NCBI GenBank assembly: GCA_024680555.1
Contig: JAILCC010000015.1
Span: 45,796-109,795, forward strand
Direction: 5' to 3'
DNA: 64,000 bases
From: a bacterium
GTDB lineage: Bacteria > Cyanobacteriota > Vampirovibrionia > Gastranaerophilales > JAILCC01
Shown here in pieces: positions 42,483 to 52,528 of this stretch. The notes beneath the pieces were generated by a model. It was not told the DNA's origin and did not search any database. It was given only the letters and a program-made list of their open reading frames with translations. Positions within the stretch are counted from its first letter, which is position 1; each line of letters opens with the position of its first letter. A program made the translations under genes and the position numbers.

Positions 42483-44585
42483 ATGGCAAGACAAGGTGCA
42501 CTTTCAACATTACCTCTCAGCGAATTTGTCCTCGCTATATTTGTGTTGTCCTTAATTCTCATTATGTTGATAGAATTGCCACCTTGGATGGTTGACGTAT
42601 CTATTGCGCTCAATATGACGCTTGGCATAACGCTTCTGATGATATCGTTATTTGTCCAAAAACCGCTTGAATTAGCATCATTGCCGTCTATTATCCTTAT
42701 CGGTACAATGTTCAGATTGGTATTGAGTATCGGTTCAACCCGTCTTATTCTTGCTCGTGGTGAAGCAGGAGCAACAATTCACGCATTCGGTACGTTCGTA
42801 ACGGCGGGGAATATGGTTGTTGGTGCCGTAATCTTCTTAATTATTACTATTGTACAGTTCCTCGTTATCACAAAAGGTGCAGAACGTATCGCCGAAGTTG
42901 CCGCCAGATTTGCTCTTGATGCTATGCCCGGTAAACAAATGACGATTGATGCCGACTTTAACGCAGGCTTGATATCTCCGGAAGAAGCGGTTTCCAAGCG
43001 GGAGGATTTACAAAGAGAATCAAACCTCTACGGTTCTATGGATGGTGCGATGAAGTTCGTAAAAGGTGATACTATCGCAGGTATCATTATCGTTGCCATC
43101 AACATTATTGGCGGTTTGGCAGTAGGTATGGGTATGCAGGGTATGCAAATTGGTGATGCCGTCAGTAAGTACACCATCCTGACAATCGGTGACGGTCTTG
43201 CATCACAACTTCCTTCTCTCTTGATGTCTATATCCTGCGGTATCGTTATGACACGTTCAACTTCAAGCAGTCCTAGCTTGGGGCGTGATTTATTGACGCA
43301 GATTTTAAATAAACCATACGCACTTTTTTATGCGGCAGGTTTTCTTTTGTTTATAGGTGTAACGAGTTTTTGGACAGGTTTGCCGGGTTGGGTATTTACG
43401 GTATTAGCTGCAGGTATTGCAATCGGCGGTCTTTCTATGTTGGTTTCTCAAGATGTACAAATGCAAATCGGACAACTTGAAAATGTTAAGGCTGATATGC
43501 AGAACCTCGTTAACCCCAACAGAATGTATGAAAGACTTGGTGTTGATATTTTAGGTCTTGAGGTTGGTTCAAACCTTATTGTTATTGCCGATCCCGAACA
43601 GGAAGGTCAACTTCTGGCAAAAATTGCTGCTTTGCGCCAAAGAATGACTGATGAATTGGGCTTTATTATTCCGAACATTCGTATTATGGACTCAAGTGCG
43701 CTTGGCGAATATGAATATTTAATCAAGGTAAGGGGCAATATCGTTGCTACCGGTGAAGTTTACCCCGGTAGAATGATGGTTATTGCCGAACAATGGGATG
43801 CGGCAGGACTTCCGCCTCCGCAAAACGTTATTACGTCAACTGATCCTACCTACCAAACGCAGGCTTATTGGTTGATGCCGCAGGATATTCCTCAAGATGC
43901 AGGCTTGACTACGGTTGATCCTACTGATGCGGTTGTTACGCACTTGCAGGATTGCGTGAAGAAGTATGTTGATGAAATCATGAACAAAACCGACGTCCTC
44001 AAACTTATGGAACTTGTAAAAGCGCAAGACCCGACACTGGTTAATGACCTTGTTCCTGCGATTATTTCGACTAGCGACCTTAGAAAAATCTTTGTAAACT
44101 TAATCAGAGAAAGTGTTTCTATAAAGGATATTATTTTTGTATTTGAAAGATTATGCGATTATGCAAGATTTTCTAAAGAGCCGGATATTCTGTCGGAACG
44201 ACTCAGAACTGCGCTTGCTAGACAAATTTGCCTTAACTATGCAAATGAAAATAGCGTTCTTTATGCAATAACACTTTCGCAGGAATGGGAAAAAACTCTG
44301 GACGATTCTTGCCAAAGAACGGAACTCGGCACGATGTTCTTATTAAATCCTATGCAGGTGCAGGAACTTATTGAATCTACGGCTTCCACACTGATAAGAG
44401 CGCACCAACAAGTTGGCGAGCAGCCGGTTGTTCTTTGTTCGCCTCGTATAAGACTTCCTCTGTTCCAACTTCTTGAGCGTCACATCCCTACTATTGTCGT
44501 TATTTCATATAGTGAACTTATTACAGATATAAGGGTAGAAGCCGTAGATACTGTCGGCGAAAGTGAAAATGACTACTCAATGTAG
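42483..44585 (+). CDS. flhA: Flagellar biosynthesis protein FlhA
   Basis: FlhA is the main membrane gate of the flagellar type III export system. The 700-aa protein has about eight hydrophobic segments in its first 310 residues. The FHIPEP-family signature spans GTMFRLVLSIGSTRLILARG to AARFALDAMPGKQMTIDAD, and a large cytosolic domain (~350-690) follows. It starts 1 nt after fliH and ends the cluster. flhB, fliP, fliQ, fliR and fliI are not in the window. Confidence 0.97.
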   Translation: MARQGALSTLPLSEFVLAIFVLSLILIMLIELPPWMVDVSIALNMTLGITLLMISLFVQKPLELASLPSIILIGTMFRLVLSIGSTRLILARGEAGATIHAFGTFVTAGNMVVGAVIFLIITIVQFLVITKGAERIAEVAARFALDAMPGKQMTIDADFNAGLISPEEAVSKREDLQRESNLYGSMDGAMKFVKGDTIAGIIIVAINIIGGLAVGMGMQGMQIGDAVSKYTILTIGDGLASQLPSLLMSISCGIVMTRSTSSSPSLGRDLLTQILNKPYALFYAAGFLLFIGVTSFWTGLPGWVFTVLAAGIAIGGLSMLVSQDVQMQIGQLENVKADMQNLVNPNRMYERLGVDILGLEVGSNLIVIADPEQEGQLLAKIAALRQRMTDELGFIIPNIRIMDSSALGEYEYLIKVRGNIVATGEVYPGRMMVIAEQWDAAGLPPPQNVITSTDPTYQTQAYWLMPQDIPQDAGLTTVDPTDAVVTHLQDCVKKYVDEIMNKTDVLKLMELVKAQDPTLVNDLVPAIISTSDLRKIFVNLIRESVSIKDIIFVFERLCDYARFSKEPDILSERLRTALARQICLNYANENSVLYAITLSQEWEKTLDDSCQRTELGTMFLLNPMQVQELIESTASTLIRAHQQVGEQPVVLCSPRIRLPLFQLLERHIPTIVVISYSELITDIRVEAVDTVGESENDYSM

Positions 44586-44630
44586 TTATGATGTAAAAAA
44601 ACTACCTTTTAAAATAGCTCTAATAATAGT

Positions 44631-44659
44631 TTGCTTATGGCTGCGTCATATAGTATAAT
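44631..44659 (+). promoter_or_regulatory. Sigma-70-type promoter of fixCX
   Basis: -35 TTGCTT and -10 TATAAT are separated by 17 bp, about 30 nt upstream of the GTG start. Confidence 0.65.
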
Positions 44660-44689
44660 AGGCAATGTGAATATTTAAAGAGGGAAATC

Positions 44690-45991
44690 GTGAAAGAATT
44701 TGATGCCGATATAATTATTGTTGGCGGAGGTGCGGCAGGAATGGCTGCGGCTCTTACTGCTGCAAAAGGCGGAGTAAAAACGGTGCTCGTTGAACGTGGT
44801 GACTTTTGTGGAAGCAAAAATATGTTTGGAGGTGCAATTTATACTACTCCGACGCTTGAAGTTTATCCTGATTTTGTTCGGGAAGCACCACTTGAAAGAG
44901 GTATCGCAAAGCACAATTACGCTCTTTTGGGAAAAAATGACGGTACTGTTTTTTCTTATGATGAAGGAATTGAAAACGGATATCATGCTTATAGCGTTTT
45001 CCGTCCCAAATGGGACAGATGGTGCGCTAAAAAAGCGGAAGAAGCGGGTGCGTATATTGTTCCCTCTACTGTTGTAACTGACTTGATAAAAGAGGACGGA
45101 AAATTTGTCGGAATAAAAACCGAAAACGAGGAATATAGGGCAAAAATTACTATTCTTGCGGATGGGGTAAATTCGCTTTTGGCAAAAAAATGCGGTCTGA
45201 GAAAACCAATGGAGCCTAAAAATGCGGCATTATCCGTCAAGCAGACATTGAGTCTTTCAAAAGAAAAAATTGAAGACAGATTTAATCTTGATGAAAATAA
45301 CGGCGCAGTTTATACAATAATGGGTGGTCCCATGTTGGGTATTACGGGTTTGGGCTTTTTATATACAAACATTGATACAATAAGTATAGGAGTAGGGATA
45401 ACTTTATCTGACTTGAATGAGGGTGAAAAAGCGCCCTATGTTTATTTGGAAGAATTAAAAGAGCATCCTTGCTTGAAGCCTTTATTAAAGGGAGCAGAAG
45501 TAAAAGAATATTCCGCTCACCTCATTCCCGAAGGCGGGTACAATGCGATACCTCAGCTTTACTTTGACGGTCTTGTGATTGCGGGTGATGCAGCATCACT
45601 TGTAAATAATATCCATTGGGAAGGTTCAAATCTTGCTATGATTAGCGGAAAGTATGCCGCACTCAGCGCACTGGATGCAATTAAGAAAAATGATTTCTCC
45701 GCCAAAGAGCTTTCTTCTTATGAAAAGCGTTTAAATGAAAGTTTTATTATCAAGGATATGAAAGCGTACAAAAATGTTATAAGTTCAATAGAGAACAATT
45801 CGGATGCATTTTTGGGCTTTTATCCCGAAAAAATAAATGAGTTTTTTGCTGCGTTTACTTCTACGGACTCAATTCCCAAAAGGCAAAAGTACAGAAGCTA
45901 TATTTTGCAGACTTTGAAAGAAAGAAATATACTCAAACTTTCCGTTGACGGAATAAAGATTGCTAAATTAGCATTGGAGGCGATTTTATGA
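44690..45991 (+). CDS. fixC: FixC-type FAD-dependent electron-transfer oxidoreductase
   Basis: FixC and its relatives (ETF-quinone oxidoreductase family) take electrons from the flavoprotein FixAB. The 433-aa protein has the FAD dinucleotide motif DIIIVGGGAAGMAAALTAA, GSKNMFGGAIY, and the distal FAD motif LVIAGDAASLVNNIHWEGSN. The start is GTG at 44690, with AGAGGG upstream. It overlaps fixX by 4 nt. fixA and fixB are not adjacent. Confidence 0.92.
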   Translation: MKEFDADIIIVGGGAAGMAAALTAAKGGVKTVLVERGDFCGSKNMFGGAIYTTPTLEVYPDFVREAPLERGIAKHNYALLGKNDGTVFSYDEGIENGYHAYSVFRPKWDRWCAKKAEEAGAYIVPSTVVTDLIKEDGKFVGIKTENEEYRAKITILADGVNSLLAKKCGLRKPMEPKNAALSVKQTLSLSKEKIEDRFNLDENNGAVYTIMGGPMLGITGLGFLYTNIDTISIGVGITLSDLNEGEKAPYVYLEELKEHPCLKPLLKGAEVKEYSAHLIPEGGYNAIPQLYFDGLVIAGDAASLVNNIHWEGSNLAMISGKYAALSALDAIKKNDFSAKELSSYEKRLNESFIIKDMKAYKNVISSIENNSDAFLGFYPEKINEFFAAFTSTDSIPKRQKYRSYILQTLKERNILKLSVDGIKIAKLALEAIL

Positions 45992-46266
45992 TAAATATAG
46001 ACGACCTTCTTGCAAAAGTAAAATATAAGCCGGATACGGTTTCGCATTTGATACCGAATATGGAATTGTGCAAAGCTTGCAAAAATCGTGTTTGCGAAAA
46101 GATTTGTCCCGCAAAAGTTTATGAGTGGGATGAAAAAGAACAAAAATTGCAAGTTACATTTGAAAACTGTTTAGAATGCGGTGCTTGCAGAGTATGCTGC
46201 CCGCACAATGCAATAGACTGGAATTATCCGAGGGCAAATAAAGGAATTACATACAAGAATAGTTAA
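45988..46266 (+). CDS. fixX: FixX-type ferredoxin-like protein
   Basis: FixX is the Fe-S partner of FixC. The 92-aa protein has CKACKNRVCEKICPAKVY in its middle and the second cysteine cluster CLECGACRVCCPHNAIDW near the C-terminus. These provide ligands for at least one 4Fe-4S cluster. The ATGA overlap with fixC fits a stable complex. Confidence 0.93.
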   Translation: MINIDDLLAKVKYKPDTVSHLIPNMELCKACKNRVCEKICPAKVYEWDEKEQKLQVTFENCLECGACRVCCPHNAIDWNYPRANKGITYKNS

Positions 46267-46281
46267 TATAGGAGAGTAAAG

Positions 46282-46686
46282 ATGAGTAATGAAGTAAGAC
46301 GCTGGTATGACAGAGATCCGTTACTGTCAAAAATGATGAGGGTGCTTAAAAATTCTGATGACGATTTTCAAATTAAAATGGCGATAAACTTGATTAAAGT
46401 CATTATCGAGCACCATATTGATACTGACCAGTTTCAATCTATTAACGACATTATGATGGCGGTTCAAGATGGACATATAGACAAGGGGAATGCTCGTTGG
46501 TACGATGCGGACAATACTTTGAGAACTGCAATTCAAATGTTGGAAAGCTGTCCTCCCGATATGCAGCGTCGTATTACCAAGGATATTGCGGAAAAAATTA
46601 TCAACGAATTTAACCAAATTGATAAGAAAAATCAGGAATCGGATGAAGAACCCGAAGGCGTTGACATTACCGACGAAAACGAATAA
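46282..46686 (+). CDS. Conserved-looking hypothetical protein
   Basis: The 134-aa helical protein has two similar segments: RRWYDRDPLLSKMMRVLKNS near the N-terminus and ARWYDADNTLRTAIQMLESC near residue 73. This suggests an internal duplication of about 70 aa with WYD-D--L-----ML as its core. It ends in an acidic tail. GGAGAG precedes the ATG. No name is recognised. Confidence 0.75.
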   Translation: MSNEVRRWYDRDPLLSKMMRVLKNSDDDFQIKMAINLIKVIIEHHIDTDQFQSINDIMMAVQDGHIDKGNARWYDADNTLRTAIQMLESCPPDMQRRITKDIAEKIINEFNQIDKKNQESDEEPEGVDITDENE

Positions 46687-46727
46687 GGTTTCCCTATTTT
46701 ACATAACGTCCCATAAAAGGAGAAAGT

Positions 46728-47801
46728 GTGATGAAGAAGATTAGACTAACTAATAGTACATGTCACCAAGAACTTGGTTCAGTGTTTAAAAATAGATTTC
46801 GAAACATGTTTGGGATGAAGTGGGACGATAAACGTAAATCAGCCTTTACCCTTGCTGAAACCCTTATAACTCTTATGGTAATAGGTGTTGTTGCGGCATT
46901 GACAATACCTGCTTTAATGTAGCAAATAGGCGATTATACCATACAGAAACAAAGAAAAGTAGCGGGAACTAAGTTGTTGGACGGTTTTGCTAAAATGAGA
47001 CTTAGTGGAGATTTAGAATCCCAATATGCGTCAACAGCTGAATTTGTTGAAAAAATGAAAAATCATTTTCAAATTAGCAAAACTTGTAGTGCTGATAATC
47101 TTCAAAATTGTTTTTCTGAAACAATAATTACCCAAACAACAAAGGACGGACAAACAATATCAAAAAATAATGCTCTTTCCGAAATAGACGATGCTGCTAA
47201 AATTATTGGTGTAATTTTTTCTGACGGAACATCAATGCTGATAAAATACAATCCCGATGCCGATATCATTGATACAACCGATAATGAATTTGGAAGAATT
47301 TCTGCTCCTCAAGATGGAAATGTATCTGATTTTTCAACATTCGGAACCGTTTTTAAATACATTATTGATATAAATAATACCAAAAGCCCTAATATTCTCG
47401 GTAAAGATATTATGGGAGATTTAAGTGTTGAAAAGAAAAGTTTTTTGGGAGTATCTTTTGAAATTTATGAAAATACAATATCATCAACAAATATGACAAA
47501 ATCCGGGGCAATGGTGTATTGTTCCGAAAAAAATGCTCATATTGCAGAAAGCAGTGATATTAATGAAATATATTCTCAGTACGAAAAATATAAAGCCGGA
47601 CAAATTTCCTTATTAGAAAATGAATCAAACTTTTTAAATACACTTGATTCTATATCGTGGAATGTGTGGGCACAAGGTGGTTCCGAAATGATGGGACAAC
47701 AATTTTGTGCAATATATGAAAGCAGCCTTGCCGGCTCAGGTAATCCTTCAAGGATAGCAGCCTGTGATGAATCACATCCTGTTTTGTGCATAAAAAATTA
47801 A
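46728..47801 (+). pseudogene. Prepilin-like gene interrupted by one in-frame amber codon
   Basis: The first frame (46728-46922) encodes a 39-residue leader ending KSA, then the class III prepilin motif FTLAETLITLMVIGVVAAL, and stops at TAG (46920-46922). The same frame continues without any further stop to 47801, encoding a pseudopilin-like globular part with several cysteines. One CAG-to-TAG change would restore a 357-aa protein. AAGGAG lies 8 nt before the ATG. TAG is an ordinary stop elsewhere (for example rplI), so a reassigned code is unlikely. It may be a recent nonsense mutation, a sequence error or suppressed translation. Confidence 0.8.
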
Positions 47802-47907
47802 TGCACACATTTTATTCTTTTTTACCCTCCGCTTTCAACTTCATAAATTTGCCCTTTTGCTATTTTTTTGTGAAAATAAAAGGGAGAATATTTAGGTGGA
47901 GTGAATT

Positions 47908-49146
47908 ATGGAATTAGATGTAATAAGAAGAGAAGACCCTGAAGTTGCTGATTTGATTGAACAGGAACTTCATCGTCAACAAAATACAATAGAACTTATT
48001 GCGAGTGAAAATTTCACCTCTGAAGCAATTATGGCGGCGGCAGGTACGGTTTTGACAAATAAGTATGCGGAAGGAAAACCTGAAAAGCGCTATTATAACG
48101 GTTGTGAAGTTATTGATAAAATAGAAAAAATTGCGCAAGAAAGAGTTTGCAAACTTTTTGGTATGGCGCATGCAAATGTTCAACCTCATTCCGGCGCACA
48201 AGCCAATATGGCAGTATTTTTATATGCTCTAAAACCCCGTGACAAAGTTTTAAGTATGGATTTATCAAATGGCGGACACCTCTCTCACGGTTCACCGGTA
48301 AACTTTTCGGGACTTTATTTTGATGTTGTAAGCTATGGTGTTGATGAAAACGGTTACATTGATTATGACGAAGTCGAAAAACTTGCTGTAGAAAATAAAC
48401 CTAAATTGATTATTGCAGGTGCAAGCAACTATCCGAGAATTATTGATTTTAAGAGATTTAGAGAAATTGCGGATAAGGTTGGGGCATATCTTTTGGCTGA
48501 TATTGCACATATTGCAGGTCTGGTAGCAACAGGACTTCATCCTTCTCCGGCAGGTTATGCTCACTTTGTAACCACAACAACCCACAAAACATTGAGAGGT
48601 CCTCGTGGTGGTGTCATTATGTGTGATGAAGAACATGCTCTCGGTATCGACAAAGCTGTATTCCCCGGAACTCAAGGCGGACCTTTAGAGCATATTATTG
48701 CGGCAAAGGCGATTGCTTTTAAAGAAGCTATGGCTCCCGAATACAAAGAGTATTGCGCTCAGGTTGTAAAAAACTCAAAAGTTTTGGCTCAAACGCTTAT
48801 TGATAACGGACTTGATGTTGTCAGCGGCGGTACTGATAACCACCTGATGACCTTGGATTTAAGAAAAATAGGTCGAACAGGAAAAGATATAGCAAATCTT
48901 TTAGAAGAAGTGCATATTACCGCAAACAAAAATACCGTTCCTAATGATCCGCAATCTCCGTTTGTAACAAGCGGTGTAAGATTAGGCACGGCAGCAACTA
49001 CAACACGAGGCTTTAAAGAAGACGATATGAAGATTGTCGGAAAAATTATTGCCAATGTTGTAAAACATTCTGATGATGCCGAAATTATGGCAAAATCTGC
49101 TCAAATGGCGCTAGAATTGTGCCAAAAGCACCCACTGTATAAGTAA
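47908..49146 (+). CDS. glyA: Serine hydroxymethyltransferase
   Basis: GlyA interconverts serine and glycine and charges tetrahydrofolate with one-carbon units. The 412-aa PLP enzyme has [39 protein letters not shown] and the PLP-lysine segment [21 protein letters not shown] lies before the ATG. It is followed 9 nt later by the wecA/tagO-type gene. A stretch of about 100 nt upstream shows no clear riboswitch. Confidence 0.98.
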   Translation: MELDVIRREDPEVADLIEQELHRQQNTIELIASENFTSEAIMAAAGTVLTNKYAEGKPEKRYYNGCEVIDKIEKIAQERVCKLFGMAHANVQPHSGAQANMAVFLYALKPRDKVLSMDLSNGGHLSHGSPVNFSGLYFDVVSYGVDENGYIDYDEVEKLAVENKPKLIIAGASNYPRIIDFKRFREIADKVGAYLLADIAHIAGLVATGLHPSPAGYAHFVTTTTHKTLRGPRGGVIMCDEEHALGIDKAVFPGTQGGPLEHIIAAKAIAFKEAMAPEYKEYCAQVVKNSKVLAQTLIDNGLDVVSGGTDNHLMTLDLRKIGRTGKDIANLLEEVHITANKNTVPNDPQSPFVTSGVRLGTAATTTRGFKEDDMKIVGKIIANVVKHSDDAEIMAKSAQMALELCQKHPLYK

Positions 49147-49155
49147 GGTTGAACA

Positions 49156-50199
49156 ATGATAAAAAATCTTATAACAATCCCAATAATAGGTTTTATAGCT
49201 GCATTTTTCTTCAGCATTTTGGTTGTGCCGCTAGTTAGAAAAATGTGCCTTAAAGAGGGATACTATGATTTGCCTAATGAAAGAAAGGTTCATAAAAAGC
49301 CGATACCAAGACTTGGCGGAATTGCTATTTGGCTTGGAACGGTTTTTGCCTTGATTACGGTTGTACTGTTGCAGGGAACGTATCCTTTCGGCAACAGTAT
49401 AAGTGCAATTCTTGTTGGCGGAACGATTATGTTTATTCTCGGAATGGTGGATGATACCTACGGGCTTAGCGCAAAATTTAAGTTCTTTGTTCAAATAGGT
49501 GCGGCACTTATAACCTTTTTGTTGGGGGTGCAAATAAGTTATGTGTATATCCCATTTGTCGGCATCCATTGGTATTTTTGGCCATTATTGAGCTTGCCGA
49601 TTACGATATTGTGGGTGGTAGGATTATCTAATGCATTCAATTTTATAGACGGCGTAGATGGGTTGGCAGGGACGCTAGGTTCTACCTGTGCAATGACTAT
49701 CGGTATTATCGCATTATGCTTGCAGCCGCCTCAAGATACCTGTACTCTTTTGTGTTTTATTTTGGCGGGTGCAATTGTAGGCTTTTTGGTATTTAATTAT
49801 AACCCCGCAAAAATCTTTATGGGTGATTCGGGTTCGTTGTTTGTTGGCTTTTTGCTGGCTACACTATCAATTGTCAGTGTTATGAAATCGGTTGCATTTA
49901 CGATTTTCTTGCCTTTATTTATACTTGTTGTTCCCATATTTGATATATGTTTTGCTACAACAAGAAGATTATTGAAAGGGAAAAGTCCGTTTAGTCCCGA
50001 TGCAGAGCATTTGCATCACAAACTTTTAAAAGCAGGCTTTTCTCATAACAAGACGGTTGTAACGCTTGTAGCTGTTTCTGTTGCATCTGGAATGGTTGCC
50101 GCATACATAGCTGGAGCTATTAGAGCTTACCTTGTAACAATTTTATGCCTAAGCGTAGTTTTGTTTGTTGTTTCTCTAATTTCCAAGTTCCGCAAGTAA
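49156..50199 (+). CDS. Undecaprenyl-phosphate GlcNAc/MurNAc-1-phosphate transferase family (WecA/TagO/MraY-like)
   Basis: The enzyme transfers an N-acetylhexosamine-1-phosphate to undecaprenyl phosphate, starting a surface glycan. The 347-aa protein has about ten membrane segments. Conserved cytosolic loops are GMVDDTYGLSAKFKFFVQ, NAFNFIDGVDGLAG, FMGDSGSLFVGF and the His-rich HLHHKLLKAGFSH. The last loop favours the WecA/TagO branch over MraY. Its 3' end overlaps the convergent polyprenyl synthase by 24 nt. Confidence 0.93.
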   Translation: MIKNLITIPIIGFIAAFFFSILVVPLVRKMCLKEGYYDLPNERKVHKKPIPRLGGIAIWLGTVFALITVVLLQGTYPFGNSISAILVGGTIMFILGMVDDTYGLSAKFKFFVQIGAALITFLLGVQISYVYIPFVGIHWYFWPLLSLPITILWVVGLSNAFNFIDGVDGLAGTLGSTCAMTIGIIALCLQPPQDTCTLLCFILAGAIVGFLVFNYNPAKIFMGDSGSLFVGFLLATLSIVSVMKSVAFTIFLPLFILVVPIFDICFATTRRLLKGKSPFSPDAEHLHHKLLKAGFSHNKTVVTLVAVSVASGMVAAYIAGAIRAYLVTILCLSVVLFVVSLISKFRK

Positions 50200-51093
50200 T
50201 TTTAACAGTAGCATTTTATAATTGTTTTCCGGAAAATCTTTAGCGTTGGCTATTGCCTTATCGGTAAAGTTCTTTACCTGTTGTTTGGATTTTTTTGGGG
50301 CATCTGATTTGTTTAGCAACGAAAGAATTTCTTCGTATTTGTGATTAGAAACAAGGTTTTTAATTTCCTTGTTTTCTTCATACAAAAAGATAATAGGCAG
50401 CGTAATTATGCCGCTTTTCAGGTCATTTAAAACAGGTTTTCCATCAAAATCGGAAAAGTTTTTGATATCATCTTGCAGCTGATAAACCATTCCCAAATTT
50501 TTTCCGAAAGATTTTAATAGAGATGAAAGTTCATTCTTTTCGGATAATATGCCGATACCATGCAGCGTCAATGAAAATAACAGAGCCGTTTTTCGTCCGG
50601 TTTTGTCGAGATATTTTTCTATTGTTGGAATGGTATTTAGTGATAAGTTTTGCTCTATTTCGCCCTCGCAAATTTCTTTCATATAATCAGCAAACAAAGA
50701 GGTAACTTGAGGTTTTTTAATTGAACAGATGTTTTTTATCGCACAAGCCAAAAAATAATCTCCCGACAGAACCGCAACAGAGTTTGAAAACTCTTTGTTT
50801 AAAGACGGATAGCTGCGGCGGGTGTCTGCTTCATCAATAATGTCATCATGAAATAGTGTTGCATTATGTATAAGTTCTATTGCCTGCAAAAATGTATTTT
50901 GTTCTTTTGAAAATTCTCCAAGCATTTTTGCTGCCAAAATTCCGATTATGGGGCGAATTTGTTTGCCTTTTGTCGTATATATATATTCAAGGACATTATT
51001 ATATTCTTTAACAGAGGGTACTAACGAGTTTTTCAGACCTTTATTAAATTCATCCAATTCAACTGATAAAGATTTTGAAAGCTCATTTAACAT
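50176..51093 (-). CDS. Polyprenyl diphosphate synthase (trans-isoprenyl diphosphate synthase family)
   Basis: The enzyme extends allylic diphosphates with isopentenyl diphosphate, for example for quinone side chains. The 305-aa protein has GKQIRPIIGILAAKM, the first Asp-rich motif FHDDIIDEADTRR and the second, QLQDDIKNFSDFDG. Chain length is not evident. The quinone made with it could serve VKOR and FixC. The next minus-strand gene upstream ends only 6 nt away, so the pair is probably cotranscribed. Confidence 0.92.
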   Translation of the reverse strand: MLNELSKSLSVELDEFNKGLKNSLVPSVKEYNNVLEYIYTTKGKQIRPIIGILAAKMLGEFSKEQNTFLQAIELIHNATLFHDDIIDEADTRRSYPSLNKEFSNSVAVLSGDYFLACAIKNICSIKKPQVTSLFADYMKEICEGEIEQNLSLNTIPTIEKYLDKTGRKTALLFSLTLHGIGILSEKNELSSLLKSFGKNLGMVYQLQDDIKNFSDFDGKPVLNDLKSGIITLPIIFLYEENKEIKNLVSNHKYEEILSLLNKSDAPKKSKQQVKNFTDKAIANAKDFPENNYKMLLLKLLAELGN

Positions 51094-51099
51094 ACTGTT

Positions 51100-52461
51100 T
51101 TACTTAACCATTTTCCCTTCAAAATTTACATTCGGAGACATAAATACTTTGACTTCAATATTTTTATACTTTTCCCAAAAGCTTTTCTTCTTGTTCTTTT
51201 TGGGTTGTTGATAGAGTTTTTTTATGTCGGAGTAAAAATAAATATCGCAATTTTCTTCATCAAATGTGATGTTGTTTGCTTCAAGGTATTTTTCAATAAT
51301 ATTTTGATGTCCCAAAATGAACATATTGTTATCAATAGAGCCAAAACTCAAATTGTGGGGGTAAAAACCGCTTGATAAAACATTAAAGGTTTTGTCATTC
51401 AATTGTTTTTCGGAAAGCTTTGAACTGTTTGTTAATTGCAGATAATCAAGATATTTTTTGCCCTGTGCCGCTAAGTCTTTTTTTGTTTCTAAAAGCAGCA
51501 TGGGGTGCATTATTTTTTTATCCGAATACAAATATAAAACGGCGCTTCCGTTTAATTGTTTTACGATATCTTCTTCTATATCAAAATTAAATACGTCTTG
51601 AATAAGAGATAGTGTAGCGTTGTATTGGTTATCCGGTAGTGATTTTACCATTTTTACGACTGTTGTTGACCACAAATCAAAATCTTTTACTCCGACGATA
51701 AGTGCAAGATTTTTTTCATTAAATTTCTCTATCTTTATGCTTTTTCTGGCAAATTTTTCTCTTAAATTATTTAAATTCAAAGCCGCATCGGCAAATTTAT
51801 TTTCAAATGAAACGTCACCTAAAAATTTTATTTCTTTGTCATTTTCAAAGGTTTGAATAATTATCTTATCCAAAATTTTATTTAATGCTTTTCTGGCATC
51901 TTTGTTTATTTCGATACCGGTATAGCTTACATCGGATATGATAATGGTTTTAGACCTGTTTCCATCGAGAGTTTTCAGCGCTTTTCTTATATTTTTGTTC
52001 TTCAAAAAGACAAAATTATGCGTTTCAAGACGCTTCTTTAATTCCAACAACTCATCTTCACTGTCGGAGATAAAGGTGTATTTATTCAAAGTGATAAAAG
52101 AGTAGCCTTTTTTCGGAATTATGTGCGTGTTTTCCGCATCCGGAGTATATGCGGCAATCAAAAATTTGTCCTCTCCGTGAGAGTCTTTAACCAGTCCGTA
52201 GCTTATTAAAGAAGAATTTTTTAAGAAAGGGAATTCTTGTTCTGTTTTCTTTTCTTCTATACCGTCAAGATAAAAAACCGTTGAGGATGGATAAAAACGC
52301 ATATTGCCGGCATTTTTTATCATATCGGAGTAATTTTTTTTCAGCAAAAAACCTATTGAAAAAAATATCATTATCAGACAAAAGGTTTTTACTGCCCGAA
52401 AAATTTCGTATTTTATATCTCTTTCTTCTTCTATAACTTCTTTAAGGATGACTTTTTTCAT
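51100..52461 (-). CDS. Membrane-anchored protein resembling DUF3352
   Basis: The 453-aa protein has a charged N-terminus, one membrane segment near residues 27-43 and a large extracytoplasmic part. Its layout and motifs (YPSSTVFYLDGI near residue 57, GSAVLYLYSDK near 305, SFGSIDNNMFILG near 380) recall DUF3352 proteins of cyanobacteria. That is pattern memory, not a search. The function is unknown. A TATAAT hexamer lies only 2 nt before the ATG, too close to serve this start. Confidence 0.7.
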   Translation of the reverse strand: MKKVILKEVIEEERDIKYEIFRAVKTFCLIMIFFSIGFLLKKNYSDMIKNAGNMRFYPSSTVFYLDGIEEKKTEQEFPFLKNSSLISYGLVKDSHGEDKFLIAAYTPDAENTHIIPKKGYSFITLNKYTFISDSEDELLELKKRLETHNFVFLKNKNIRKALKTLDGNRSKTIIISDVSYTGIEINKDARKALNKILDKIIIQTFENDKEIKFLGDVSFENKFADAALNLNNLREKFARKSIKIEKFNEKNLALIVGVKDFDLWSTTVVKMVKSLPDNQYNATLSLIQDVFNFDIEEDIVKQLNGSAVLYLYSDKKIMHPMLLLETKKDLAAQGKKYLDYLQLTNSSKLSEKQLNDKTFNVLSSGFYPHNLSFGSIDNNMFILGHQNIIEKYLEANNITFDEENCDIYFYSDIKKLYQQPKKNKKKSFWEKYKNIEVKVFMSPNVNFEGKMVK

Positions 52462-52528
52462 TTATTATACCAGCCTTGTACCTGCCGAATTACAAATCCG
52501 ACTTACTATTTTATAATATCACACTTTG

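Noticed and set aside
46974..47801. Separate gene starting at the internal ATG 46974
   Set aside because: No ribosome site, and the frame is continuous with the prepilin N-terminus through one TAG; a pseudopilin body without its anchor is unlikely.
52464..52469. TATAAT before the DUF3352-like gene as a sixth leaderless case
   Set aside because: It ends only 2 nt before the ATG, so transcription would start inside the coding region.
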